Part shown: in pieces, positions 8,955 to 16,086 of the stretch | Layout: the number at the start of each line of letters is the position of its first letter | Position numbering within the stretch: the first letter of the stretch is position 1 | Assembly (NCBI GenBank): GCA_902787665.1 | Contig: CADAHF010000008.1 | Span: 1 to 41,230 of the forward strand | Source: an uncultured Pseudomonadota bacterium | GTDB taxonomy: Bacteria; Pseudomonadota; Alphaproteobacteria; Rs-D84 | DNA: 41,230 nt | Reading direction: 5' to 3' | Notes under the pieces: model-generated | What the model was told of the DNA's origin: nothing | The model's database searches: none | The model's input: the letters and a program-made list of their open reading frames with translations, nothing else | Translations under genes and position numbers: made by a program

Positions 8955-10037
8955 TTAGAATAGGCAGCGCAATTGAATTCCGCCAGACCATCCACTGCGT
9001 CCGCCATCACGATAATTTAACGATGCAGATACATTAAAGTGTTCCACACCTTTGCCAATGGCCAAACCGTATTCGCCATAGTTCATCGGGTCCAATTCGG
9101 AAATATGAGTGCCGGCAATATGTGCCTTGCCACCATCGGTGTAATTAAACACATATCTGGCGGACATTGTGCTGAACCAGCCGTTGCTGATATGGGTTAT
9201 CATAGATATTTCTGGCGATAATTCCAAGGCGTTGAAATTATCAAACGATAAATCGTGACCAGATACCGAATCATGTCCGTCTGAGTATATCCATGTGTAA
9301 CCAGTATAAATTCCTGGTCTTAAAACAAAACTGCGTCCAACAAGTATGTCGTAAGATGCTTCAATCGCAGCGCCGGCCCACAGGTTTGTTAAATCGTATT
9401 TTCCATATGCAGATTTTGCATCGCTGAACATCGATCCAATATTTGCAGCCATGTTAATGGTAAAGCCATTCATGTGATACCCACGATACAGCCCAAGGTA
9501 TTCGCCTGTTTCGTCAAGTTTGACATCACCACTGTTTTGATTTGCAATAATTATTCCGCCAAACCCGGCAAATCCAGAAATGCCCCCATCAATTTTTTCT
9601 GGGGTGTCAGAAAAGCCAAGCGATATCACATCATATCTTGGATCTATTTTCCTAAAATGGTCAAATTTAGCATCGTCATTAGAATGTTGCCAATCAACCC
9701 AAGTCATTTTTGGAAGTGGCGCATCGATATCAGCGCTGTCATACGCAAAAGACAGTACGATTTCTTCATCTTCGTCAATGCCGTATAATGCCATTTTGCC
9801 ATAATATTGTGATTGATCTTGGGTCACCTCGTGTTCTTGGTCTTTAATTTCCCTGGGGCTTTTTTTATGAGGTGCGTTAAATTTTCCAAAAGTATTCAGC
9901 ATTGTTGAATGCTGTATTGCAACAATGTTGTGTAATGCGATTTCGTTTGTGTGCAAATATGATACGTTTGGCGCAGCATGTGAACCAAATGGCATTGTGC
10001 TGGCAATTATTAATGCAAAAACAGATGTGTTTTTCAT
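8955..10037 (-). CDS. Outer-membrane beta-barrel protein (autotransporter-barrel-like)
   Basis: 360 residues. The N-terminus MKNTSVFALIIASTMPFG followed by SHAAP is a signal peptide with a likely cleavage after AHA/HAA around residue 21. Residues 22-110 are a polar passenger-like part. From about residue 135 the sequence alternates polar and aromatic residues in strands (for example YLGLYRGYHMNGFTINMAAN and LRPGIYTGYTWIYS) and ends in a strand with a terminal Phe (GGIQLRCLF), the usual outer-membrane barrel signature for BAM recognition. It resembles autotransporter barrel domains but is too short for a classical passenger. Function unknown. It has its own good promoter and a GAGAG ribosome site just upstream. 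Confidence 0.75.
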   Translation of the reverse strand: MKNTSVFALIIASTMPFGSHAAPNVSYLHTNEIALHNIVAIQHSTMLNTFGKFNAPHKKSPREIKDQEHEVTQDQSQYYGKMALYGIDEDEEIVLSFAYDSADIDAPLPKMTWVDWQHSNDDAKFDHFRKIDPRYDVISLGFSDTPEKIDGGISGFAGFGGIIIANQNSGDVKLDETGEYLGLYRGYHMNGFTINMAANIGSMFSDAKSAYGKYDLTNLWAGAAIEASYDILVGRSFVLRPGIYTGYTWIYSDGHDSVSGHDLSFDNFNALELSPEISMITHISNGWFSTMSARYVFNYTDGGKAHIAGTHISELDPMNYGEYGLAIGKGVEHFNVSASLNYRDGGRSGWSGGIQLRCLF

Positions 10038-10073
10038 GGTCTCTCTCTTTTAGTATTATTTGTATATATGGGG

Positions 10074-10102
10074 ATTATATCATATAATGCCACCAGTGTT
10101 AA
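10074..10102 (-). promoter_or_regulatory. Promoter of the outer-membrane protein gene
   Basis: On the minus strand TTAACA (10102-10097), a 17-base spacer, TATAAT (10079-10074) with an extended TG-n. Gives a leader of about 30 bases to the ATG at 10037. One of the best matches to consensus here. Confidence 0.7.
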
Positions 10103-10164
10103 ATGAAATAAGTATAAAATTTTTATTGTTTGTGGCGGGTTTTTTGTCTAGTATAACAAGCAAT

Positions 10165-10737
10165 ATGGAAGAGAAAAAACAATTTTTGTTAAACAAACCA
10201 ATTGTAATGGTCGGGCTTATGGGGGCGGGTAAAACCAGTATTGGTCGTGCATTGGCAAACCGTCTTAAAATACCATTTGTTGATTCGGATAAAGAAATAG
10301 AAGCGGCGGCCGGGTGCAGTGTTGTTGATATTTTTGCAATGTATGGCGAGGAAGAATTTCGTCGTGTTGAACAACGCGTAATGCAACGCATTTTGAATAC
10401 GCCCCCAGTGTGTAAAGTAGTTTCCACGGGCGAGGGCGCGTTTATTACCCCCGCGGTGCGCGAAATGGTGCTTAAACAGGCGGTAACAGTGTGGCTAAAG
10501 GCGGATTTGGAACTGTTGGTAAAACGAACAAATTCTCGCGATACACGCCCACAACTGTTGCATACTGATAGTCGTAAGATTTTGGCTCAGTTAATAAAAG
10601 AGCGTTACGATATTTATGCGTTGGCAGATATTACTGTTGAAACGCATGATGAAAGTTTGCGTCGCACGCTGAACAAAGTAATAGATGCAATTAAAATATA
10701 TGCAAAACAACAAGGAGAACAAAATGGCAAAAAGTAA
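10165..10737 (+). CDS. aroK: Shikimate kinase
   Basis: Phosphorylates shikimate at the 3-hydroxyl in aromatic amino acid synthesis. 190 residues from the ATG at 10165, where the family N-terminus begins; the frame extends upstream but that part is outside family length. Walker A GLMGAGKTS at 17-25; shikimate-binding D42 in DSDKEIE; EFRRVE with the binding Arg at 66/67; lid arginines in SRDTRPQ (125, 128). The shikimate-binding GGG triplet is changed to GEG (89-91, context STGEGAF), which is unusual. No Shine-Dalgarno is visible, and a TATAAC box (10152-10157) ends 7 bases before the ATG, so the mRNA may be leaderless. It overlaps mscL by 14 bases. Confidence 0.88.
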   Translation: MEEKKQFLLNKPIVMVGLMGAGKTSIGRALANRLKIPFVDSDKEIEAAAGCSVVDIFAMYGEEEFRRVEQRVMQRILNTPPVCKVVSTGEGAFITPAVREMVLKQAVTVWLKADLELLVKRTNSRDTRPQLLHTDSRKILAQLIKERYDIYALADITVETHDESLRRTLNKVIDAIKIYAKQQGEQNGKK

Positions 10738-11245
10738 TTTTATTAAAGATTTTACGGCGTTTATAAGTCGTGGAAATGCAATCGACATGGCAGTCGGTAT
10801 CATTGTTGGGTCTGTGATGACCAGTGTCGTTAATTCGTTGGTCAAAGATGTTATGATGCCACCAATTGGTGTGTTGGCCGGCGGAATAGATTTTTCCGAT
10901 TGGAAAATTGCGCTGGGGATGGGGACGGACGCAACGATAAACATTGGCGTATTTTTGAATACGGTTATCAGTTTCTTGATAACAATGTTTGCGATATTCT
11001 TGATTGTGCGTTTGGTGGCAAAGGCCAAAGCAAAAAAACCGGCAACAACACATGCGTGTCCATATTGCAAGTCGATAATCAGTAACGATGCGACAAAGTG
11101 TCCGTATTGCTGTAGTGCGGTTAAACCAGTTAAAACAGCAGTGGAAGAAGAAAGCGATTTAGCTAAGAGTTTAAAGAGTGTAAAAATACTTGCAACTGAC
11201 AAATTAAAGAAAATTAAAAAAATCACTAAAATCAAAAAGAAATAA
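10724..11245 (+). CDS. mscL: Large-conductance mechanosensitive channel MscL with C-terminal zinc ribbon
   Basis: Inner-membrane channel that opens under high membrane tension to relieve osmotic downshock. 173 residues, longer than the usual 130-150. TM1 begins in NAIDMAVGIIVGSV with the gate-region VNSLVKDVMMPPIG; TM2 is TVISFLITMFAIFLIVRLV. After TM2, residues about 104-125 hold two CPYC knuckles spaced by 10 residues, a zinc-ribbon pattern, followed by a Lys-rich tail (ending KKIKKITKIKKK). Similar Cys-rich extensions are known in some other bacterial MscL proteins. The ATG at 10724 has a strong AAGGAG site 6 bases upstream and lies inside the end of aroK, so the two are cotranscribed. Confidence 0.93.
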   Translation: MAKSNFIKDFTAFISRGNAIDMAVGIIVGSVMTSVVNSLVKDVMMPPIGVLAGGIDFSDWKIALGMGTDATINIGVFLNTVISFLITMFAIFLIVRLVAKAKAKKPATTHACPYCKSIISNDATKCPYCCSAVKPVKTAVEEESDLAKSLKSVKILATDKLKKIKKITKIKKK

Positions 11246-11277
11246 TATTGCTTTGATAAAGCGGTTTAATTTTATTT

Positions 11278-11303
11278 TGCCCCGATTTTTCGGGGCTTTT
11301 TGT
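11278..11303 (+). terminator. Terminator after mscL
   Basis: GCCCCGA (11279-11285), T-rich loop, TCGGGGC, then a T run. It is 33 bases past the mscL stop. Confidence 0.88.
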
Positions 11304-11447
11304 TGTTTTTAGTGGTGTAATTATGTATAGTTTGGTTGTTTTGGAAATTGGTAATTTAATGGGTGTTTTTTTTGGTCGTAAATGTTTTGTTTTTGTGTAA
11401 AAAAGGCGGAAAACTGCGCGTTTTGGCGGATGGGTAATATAATTTTA

Positions 11448-11477
11448 TTGGATGTACAACGGTTTTTATGGTAAAAT
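11448..11477 (+). promoter_or_regulatory. Possible promoter for the small membrane protein
   Basis: TTGGAT (11448-11453), 18 bases, TAAAAT (11472-11477), followed after 24 bases by the 11502 start. Moderate match only. Confidence 0.4.
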
Positions 11478-11501
11478 AGTCCTGTATACAGAGGTTGGGT
11501 T

Positions 11502-11693
11502 ATGTTGTTATATGCGGCACTTGTTTATGTGATGGGAATAATTGTAATAGGTGTGATGGTAAATTTTGTAATGTTTGCCGTTTTGGTTGGTGTTATTGTG
11601 GGGTTGTCATTATTTGCTTTGATAAAATATTTTATAAGATATACAAACGAACATCCAGAAGTCTTGGAAAACTGCGGGGAAGACGATATGTAA
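11502..11693 (+). CDS. Small membrane protein, unknown function
   Basis: 63 residues. Residues 3-45 are almost entirely hydrophobic (Val, Ile, Leu, Phe, Met, Gly), enough for two transmembrane helices with a short turn near residue 22, ending in a positively charged loop (KYFIRY) and an acidic tail (EHPEVLENCGEDD). A GAGGT ribosome site lies 8 bases before the ATG and a plausible promoter further up. A second frame of similar length overlaps it but is Cys-rich and lacks a ribosome site, so I reject that one. I cannot assign a family. It stands alone between the mscL terminator and a hairpin-rich gap. Confidence 0.6.
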   Translation: MLLYAALVYVMGIIVIGVMVNFVMFAVLVGVIVGLSLFALIKYFIRYTNEHPEVLENCGEDDM

Positions 11694-11706
11694 AAGGCGC
11701 ATAATG

Positions 11707-11749
11707 TATATTATGTATAGTTTGCTGTCGCAAACGTATACATAATATA
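11707..11749. repeat. Long hairpin with TATATTATGTA arms
   Basis: Left arm 11707-11725 and right arm 11730-11749 pair over 19 bases with one bulged base, around a TGTC loop. A further copy of the right arm (GCAAAACATGTACATAAT and so on) is at 11774-11795 in direct orientation. No T run follows, so it is not a typical terminator. Confidence 0.7.
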
Positions 11750-12061
11750 AAAAACATATATGTGTGCATTCTTGCAAAACATGTACATAATATAAGGCTT
11801 GTGATTGGCATGTGTCTGGGTGTGATTTTATTTGTGTGTTTTATAAAAATATTTTGTCTGGAAAATTTTATGTGAAAAATAATTTTTGTTCATGACATTT
11901 TGGTGTGCGAAAAAGTTAAAACAAATTATTATATTATTATATATATCATATTGTTATAACTTATAAACTGCACTTTTGTCTTGTGTGGTGTTTTTGGGCG
12001 TGTTTTGGGGTTGTTTTTTGTGATTTGTGCCCTTGCCCACTTTTGTTTAAATTTTCAAAAA

Positions 12062-12085
12062 ATGGCGGATTTCTGCGGGTTGTGA
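12062..12085 (+). other. Possible 7-codon leader frame before the leuS attenuator-like hairpin
   Basis: ATG GCG GAT TTC TGC GGG TTG TGA encodes MADFCGL. Its TCTGCGG (12072-12078) is complementary to CCGCAGA (12116-12122), the 5' arm of the terminator that follows. No Shine-Dalgarno is present, so translation is doubtful. Confidence 0.2.
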
Positions 12086-12100
12086 CGTGTTTGTGAATTG

Positions 12101-12146
12101 AAAAACATCAAAAAACCGCAGATTTCTGCGGTTTCTTGATGTTTTT
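12101..12146. terminator. Very strong terminator or attenuator upstream of leuS
   Basis: Arms 12101-12122 and 12125-12146 pair over 22 bases with a single mismatch, GC-rich near the loop and ending in a T run; A-rich on the other side so it can work in both directions. It lies 110 bases before leuS. Confidence 0.85.
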
Positions 12147-12255
12147 ATGTGTTTGTAGAAATTTTTAGCGTTTTTTATCAAAAAACCTTGAATTTCATAG
12201 GGTTTCAATATAGAATCTGATGGTTATTACAAATATATGACTATGGAGATACCCT

Positions 12256-14658
12256 ATGGCAGACGAAAATATGAAGAAAATTCAAGAACGTGAAGCAAAG
12301 TGGCAAAAGCGCTGGCGTGATGCACGTGCGTTTGTGCCAAAAAATGATGGTTCAAAGCCACGTTTTTATACCCTGGTGGAATTTCCATTTTTGTCTGGCG
12401 CCGGTATGCATGCTGGACACATGATGAACTATTCTGGCATGGATGTGCTGGTGCGTTTTCGTCGTGCACGTGGTTACGATGTTTTGTTTCCAATGGGTTT
12501 TGATGCGATGGGTATTGCCGCAGAAAACTATGCAAAAAAAATTGGTCGTCATCCTGCTGATGTTGCCAAAGACTTGGTAAGGTCTTATTCTGAAATGATT
12601 GATCGTGTTGGTTGGTCGGTGAATCCAGAAACACGTATTCCGACATCGGATCCCGAATATATCAAGTGGACACAATGGATGTTTATACAATTCTTTAAGG
12701 CAGGTTTGGCGTTTAAGTCTGAATTACCGATGAATTGGTGTAATAATTGTAAGACAACATTTACAAACGAAGAATTGGAAGATAACAAATGTCCGCGTTG
12801 CCACAATGTCATTGAAAAGAAACAAAAATTGCAATGGAATTTGCGTCTGTCGCAATATGCGGACAAGTTGCTTGATGGTCTTAAAGATGTTAATTTTGAG
12901 GAACGTATCAAGAAAGACGAAATCAATCTTATTGGTAAATCGCACGGCGCAGATGTTGATTTTCGTGTTGGTGATGATGTGATGACGATTTACACAACAC
13001 GTGTGGATACTATATTCGGCGTGACGTTCTGTGTTATTGCGCCGGAACATAAGTTGTTAAAGAAATGGTTAGATGAAGGCAAAATTGAAAATGCCGATGA
13101 AGTTCGCGCCTATATCAAAGAATCTGCGGCAAAGACAGAAATTGAAAGAACAGATGCGACCAAGGAAAAGACAGGTGTTGAATTAAAAGGTATTCGTGCG
13201 TTAAATCCATATACCAATACGGAAATTCCAGTATTTACATCGGATTATGTGTTGGTGGACTATGCATATGGGACAATTATGGCGGTGCCGGCACATGACT
13301 CGCGCGATTGGGATTTTGCAAAGAAATTCGGTCTGGAAATAATTCCAGTGTTGGCGGGTGGCGAACCAGACAAAGTTTGGGAAGGCGATGGCGAACATAT
13401 CAATTCCGACTTTATGAACGGTATGGGCAAAGCGGACGCAATTGCTGCGGCAATTAAATATGGTGCTGAACATGGTTTTGCGCGTGGCACAACGAAATAT
13501 AAATTGAAAGATTGGGGCTTTTCGCGCCAGATGTATTGGGGCGAACCGATACCATTGGTGCATTGTGAGAAATGTGGTTGGGTGCCAATCCCAGACGACC
13601 AGTTGCCATTATTGCAACCGCGTTTGGACGATTTTACACCAACCGAAGATGGCGAAGGACCTTTGGCTCGTGCAACCGATTGGGTGGATACAACCTGCCC
13701 GTGCTGTGGCGCGCCAGCAAAGCGTGAAACAGACACTATGCCACAATGGGCGGGTTCGTCGTGGTATTTTCTGCGCTATTTAGACCCGAAAAACGATAAA
13801 GAATTTTGTTCGCGCGAACAGATGGAAAATTGGATGCCGGTGACACACTATAATGGTGGTCACGAACATAACACGCGTCATTTGATTTATTCGCGTTTTT
13901 GGCATCGTGCATTATATGATTTGGGTTTGGTAACTACCCCGGAACCATATGCGCGTCGCACAGCCCAGGGGTTGTTGATGGGTAATGACGGATATAAAAT
14001 GTCAAAATCGCGTGGAAACGGATTTATGGTTGCAGAACTGGTTGATAAAGTGGGCGCAGACGCGGGTCGTGTTGCGATTTTGTCACTGGGACCATGGGAA
14101 AACAACGTCATTTGGACCGAAGGTGCCCTGGCCGGTGTGCAACGTTTTCTTAAACGTGTTGAGGCATTGTCAGACAATTTAACCGATGAGCCAATGAATA
14201 CGGAACAAGAACGTTTGATGAACCAATTAATTGCAGATGTAACCGAACGTATTGATGGTATGAAATTTAATACGGCGATTTCCGCAATGATGGAATACCT
14301 GAACGCGTTTCCGGGGGGCAAAATGCCCCGCCCTAATTATATCGCGTTAATTCGGGTGTTGAATCCATTTGCACCGCATTTAACTGAAGAGATGTGGGAA
14401 AAATTGGGTAACAAGGAAATGTTAGCGTTATCAGATTGGCCGACATACGACGAGTCAAAATTGGTAAAGCACGATATGACAATTGTTGCATCAATAAATG
14501 GTAAGCGCGCTGCGGAATTTGTTGTTCCAACATCGGCAAGCGAAGACGAAATTACCGATGCTGCTAAAGCCGCCGTTAGTGCAAAACTGGACGGCGCAAC
14601 AATCATTAAAACGATTGTCGTCCCGAATAAGTTGGTGAATTTCGTGATAAAGAAATAA
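12256..14658 (+). CDS. leuS: Leucyl-tRNA synthetase
   Basis: Class Ia synthetase charging tRNA-Leu, with editing. 800 residues, at the short end of the bacterial range (820-880). The HIGH-type motif appears as GAGMHAGHM (residues about 49-57) and KMSKS as YKMSKSRGNG (about 577-586). The CP1 editing domain has TTRVDTIFGVTF and the YGTIMAVPAHDSRD loop with the conserved Asp. Zinc-type Cys pairs are at CNNC/CPRC (about 162-183) and CEKC/CPCC (about 436-485). A GGAGA site lies 8 bases before the ATG. Three tRNA-Leu-type charging partners are needed in the cell; two tRNA-Leu genes are in this window. The gene converges on 14683 across a shared terminator. Confidence 0.97.
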   Translation: MADENMKKIQEREAKWQKRWRDARAFVPKNDGSKPRFYTLVEFPFLSGAGMHAGHMMNYSGMDVLVRFRRARGYDVLFPMGFDAMGIAAENYAKKIGRHPADVAKDLVRSYSEMIDRVGWSVNPETRIPTSDPEYIKWTQWMFIQFFKAGLAFKSELPMNWCNNCKTTFTNEELEDNKCPRCHNVIEKKQKLQWNLRLSQYADKLLDGLKDVNFEERIKKDEINLIGKSHGADVDFRVGDDVMTIYTTRVDTIFGVTFCVIAPEHKLLKKWLDEGKIENADEVRAYIKESAAKTEIERTDATKEKTGVELKGIRALNPYTNTEIPVFTSDYVLVDYAYGTIMAVPAHDSRDWDFAKKFGLEIIPVLAGGEPDKVWEGDGEHINSDFMNGMGKADAIAAAIKYGAEHGFARGTTKYKLKDWGFSRQMYWGEPIPLVHCEKCGWVPIPDDQLPLLQPRLDDFTPTEDGEGPLARATDWVDTTCPCCGAPAKRETDTMPQWAGSSWYFLRYLDPKNDKEFCSREQMENWMPVTHYNGGHEHNTRHLIYSRFWHRALYDLGLVTTPEPYARRTAQGLLMGNDGYKMSKSRGNGFMVAELVDKVGADAGRVAILSLGPWENNVIWTEGALAGVQRFLKRVEALSDNLTDEPMNTEQERLMNQLIADVTERIDGMKFNTAISAMMEYLNAFPGGKMPRPNYIALIRVLNPFAPHLTEEMWEKLGNKEMLALSDWPTYDESKLVKHDMTIVASINGKRAAEFVVPTSASEDEITDAAKAAVSAKLDGATIIKTIVVPNKLVNFVIKK

Positions 14659-14687
14659 AAAACCGCCCGTTTGGGCGTTTTTTTATT
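14657..14687. terminator. Terminator shared by leuS and the convergent gene
   Basis: Core CGCCCGTTTGGGCG at 14664-14677, directly after the leuS stop, flanked by A and T runs. The T run extends into the last codons of the minus-strand gene. Confidence 0.88.
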
Positions 14688-15264
14688 TTTGTTTCTGTCC
14701 ATAGTTAAACTTGGTGGTCAGATAGCCGATTGGCGAAACATGACACCGTTCATAATAAGGTTGTTGCGTAAGAACCTTTTGTTGCAAAAGACGATGTTGT
14801 AAAATTTCCGGATTATACAAGAAATATGTATATTGACCATCAAACTGTCCACCATTGTTGTAAGAATGTAAAAGGTATTCGTATTCTGGTAATATCCTTA
14901 TATTACGGATCAAATTCGCAGTTGCGTGTTCCTTGGTCGCACCAGTAGCAAAAATCTCAAACCATGATATTGTTTTACAATCATTATATGGGTCCAAGAA
15001 ATCGGCACGGATGGCGCCATAATAGTTACTTTTGATGGCTGGTCCAAAAAATGTGTCAATTGGTGTGCCTAAGGTATCGACACCGCAAGAAACACATACA
15101 TCAGTTGCGGGGATTAGTGATTTTATAAGCTTTGATTCAGCGATTTCTTTTGTCCATTCGGGCACATCCTGCATTAGATGTTCGGGCAGAAGTGGTTTTT
15201 GTCCGCCACTTAAAAACGCATAATGTGTGGGTTTATAACTTTTTACAAAAATAACCTTATGCAT
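14683..15264 (-). CDS. Uncharacterised soluble protein, 193 residues
   Basis: I do not recognise this protein. There is no signal peptide or membrane segment. The sequence starts MHKVIFVKSYKPTHYAF and has aromatic-rich stretches (YEYLLHSYNN, YTYFLYNPE) and two Cys near residue 60 (VCVSCGVDTLG). It begins 10 bases after the end of rpiB, with AAAGAGA as a weak ribosome site, so it is the last gene of the minus-strand operon with the methyltransferase, M23 peptidase, bactofilin and rpiB. The DTLG-x-x-IDTFFGPA region could suggest a nucleotide or sugar ligand, but that is a guess. Most likely a lineage-restricted protein. Confidence 0.7.
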   Translation of the reverse strand: MHKVIFVKSYKPTHYAFLSGGQKPLLPEHLMQDVPEWTKEIAESKLIKSLIPATDVCVSCGVDTLGTPIDTFFGPAIKSNYYGAIRADFLDPYNDCKTISWFEIFATGATKEHATANLIRNIRILPEYEYLLHSYNNGGQFDGQYTYFLYNPEILQHRLLQQKVLTQQPYYERCHVSPIGYLTTKFNYGQKQK

Positions 15265-15274
15265 TTATTTCTCT

Positions 15275-15721
15275 TTATGACATTTTTTCAATTCTGCGGA
15301 TGCGACGTTCACTGGCATCAAATGGACTTTCCAGGAAAGTTTGTGCGCAAACAAATGCCATTTCAATATCAATATCGTCTGCGGCCAAAGACAAAACATT
15401 TACATCGTTATGCATGCGGTCTTCGCGCGCCTGGTCGGGACGGTCGCAACGTGTTGCACGAATGTGACGATAACGATTGGCGGCGATTACCATGCCCGCG
15501 CCCGTACCACAGATAAGGATACCACGTGATTTTGGGTCGTCCAACATAGCGTCAGCTAACTTTGCGGCAACATCTGGGTAATCAACCGGTGTTTTAAGGT
15601 CGTCTGTGCCCAAATTTACAACGACATAGCCAGCCGCATTAAGCATTTCGATTAAATACAATTTCAGCCCCACCCCACGATGATCGGCAGCAATATAAAC
15701 TTTTGATATGGTTTTATTCAT
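15275..15721 (-). CDS. rpiB: Ribose-5-phosphate isomerase B
   Basis: RpiB/LacAB-family sugar-phosphate isomerase converting ribose 5-phosphate and ribulose 5-phosphate in the pentose phosphate pathway. 148 residues. Signature elements: AADHRG at 12-17, VVNLGTDD and VDYPD, the active-site loop GILICGTGAGMVIAANR (about 68-84, catalytic Cys), IRATRCD, and MHNDVNVLSLAAD. The D-H-x-G and CGTG motifs rule out RpiA. Its start overlaps the bactofilin end by 8 bases and has AAGGA about 8 bases upstream, so translation is coupled. It works with transketolase (3958). Confidence 0.93.
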   Translation of the reverse strand: MNKTISKVYIAADHRGVGLKLYLIEMLNAAGYVVVNLGTDDLKTPVDYPDVAAKLADAMLDDPKSRGILICGTGAGMVIAANRYRHIRATRCDRPDQAREDRMHNDVNVLSLAADDIDIEMAFVCAQTFLESPFDASERRIRRIEKMS

Positions 15722-16082
15722 GTTTTTTATCCTTGTCTTTGCTTTCTTTGCGCTTGGTTAATTTGCATTCCAGTGCTGTATTAGATGTTATGTTCAATGT
15801 CAAATAACTTAATTCGCCGCGCATTTGTGCCGCACTGAACATATTTGCGTTGTTGACGGTTGCCGGCCCAATTAATGTGCCATGTAAAAACAAGTTATCT
15901 GCATTAATCGCACCTTCGACAATACCGCCCCGCCCGATTACAACGGTTGTGGCGGTGACATCACCCACGATGTGTCCATGAATTTGCACGGTGTGGTCAG
16001 TTTTTATGTCGCCATTAACATGACAGCCCGCACCGATAACGGTTGGTGACTGTTTTTCTTCTGAATTAGTAAACGCAAGCAT
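15714..16082 (-). CDS. Bactofilin
   Basis: Polymer-forming cytoskeletal protein of the bactofilin family, which scaffolds local cell-wall synthesis and shape. 122 residues. The central repeats TVIGAGCHVNGDI, HGHIVGDVTATTVVIG, GGIVEGAINADNLFLHG and TLIGPATVNN give the right-handed beta-helix pattern (hydrophobic every six residues), residues about 14-100, with a short N-terminal tail and a Lys-rich C-terminus (KESKDKDKK). AAAGGA lies 8 bases before the ATG. It sits 4 bases downstream of an M23 peptidase, the pairing known in several bacteria where bactofilin and a peptidoglycan endopeptidase together set cell curvature or stalk formation. Confidence 0.93.
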   Translation of the reverse strand: MLAFTNSEEKQSPTVIGAGCHVNGDIKTDHTVQIHGHIVGDVTATTVVIGRGGIVEGAINADNLFLHGTLIGPATVNNANMFSAAQMRGELSYLTLNITSNTALECKLTKRKESKDKDKKHE

Positions 16083-16086
16083 CCTT

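Larger units (their letters stand above)
11694..12255. other. Gene-free region with hairpins and repeats upstream of leuS
   Basis: I see no credible gene here. It contains a 19-pair hairpin and a related third repeat copy (11707-11795), an AT-only tract (about 11926-11965) that could carry a promoter (TTGTTATAAC and TTATAAAC), a G/T-rich stretch (11975-12050), a 7-codon ATG frame (12062-12085), a strong 22-pair terminator (12101-12146), and about 100 bases leading to leuS. The AT tract plus terminator would delimit a transcript of about 180 bases, either a small RNA or a leuS leader. Confidence 0.6.

Noticed and set aside
10080-10427. 115-codon minus-strand frame over aroK
   Set aside because: Antisense to a well-supported shikimate kinase, no ribosome site or family match.
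11960-12150. 6S RNA or other known structured RNA before leuS
   Set aside because: The G/T-rich sequence does not show the long bulged duplex of 6S RNA or any motif of a named riboswitch I recognise.
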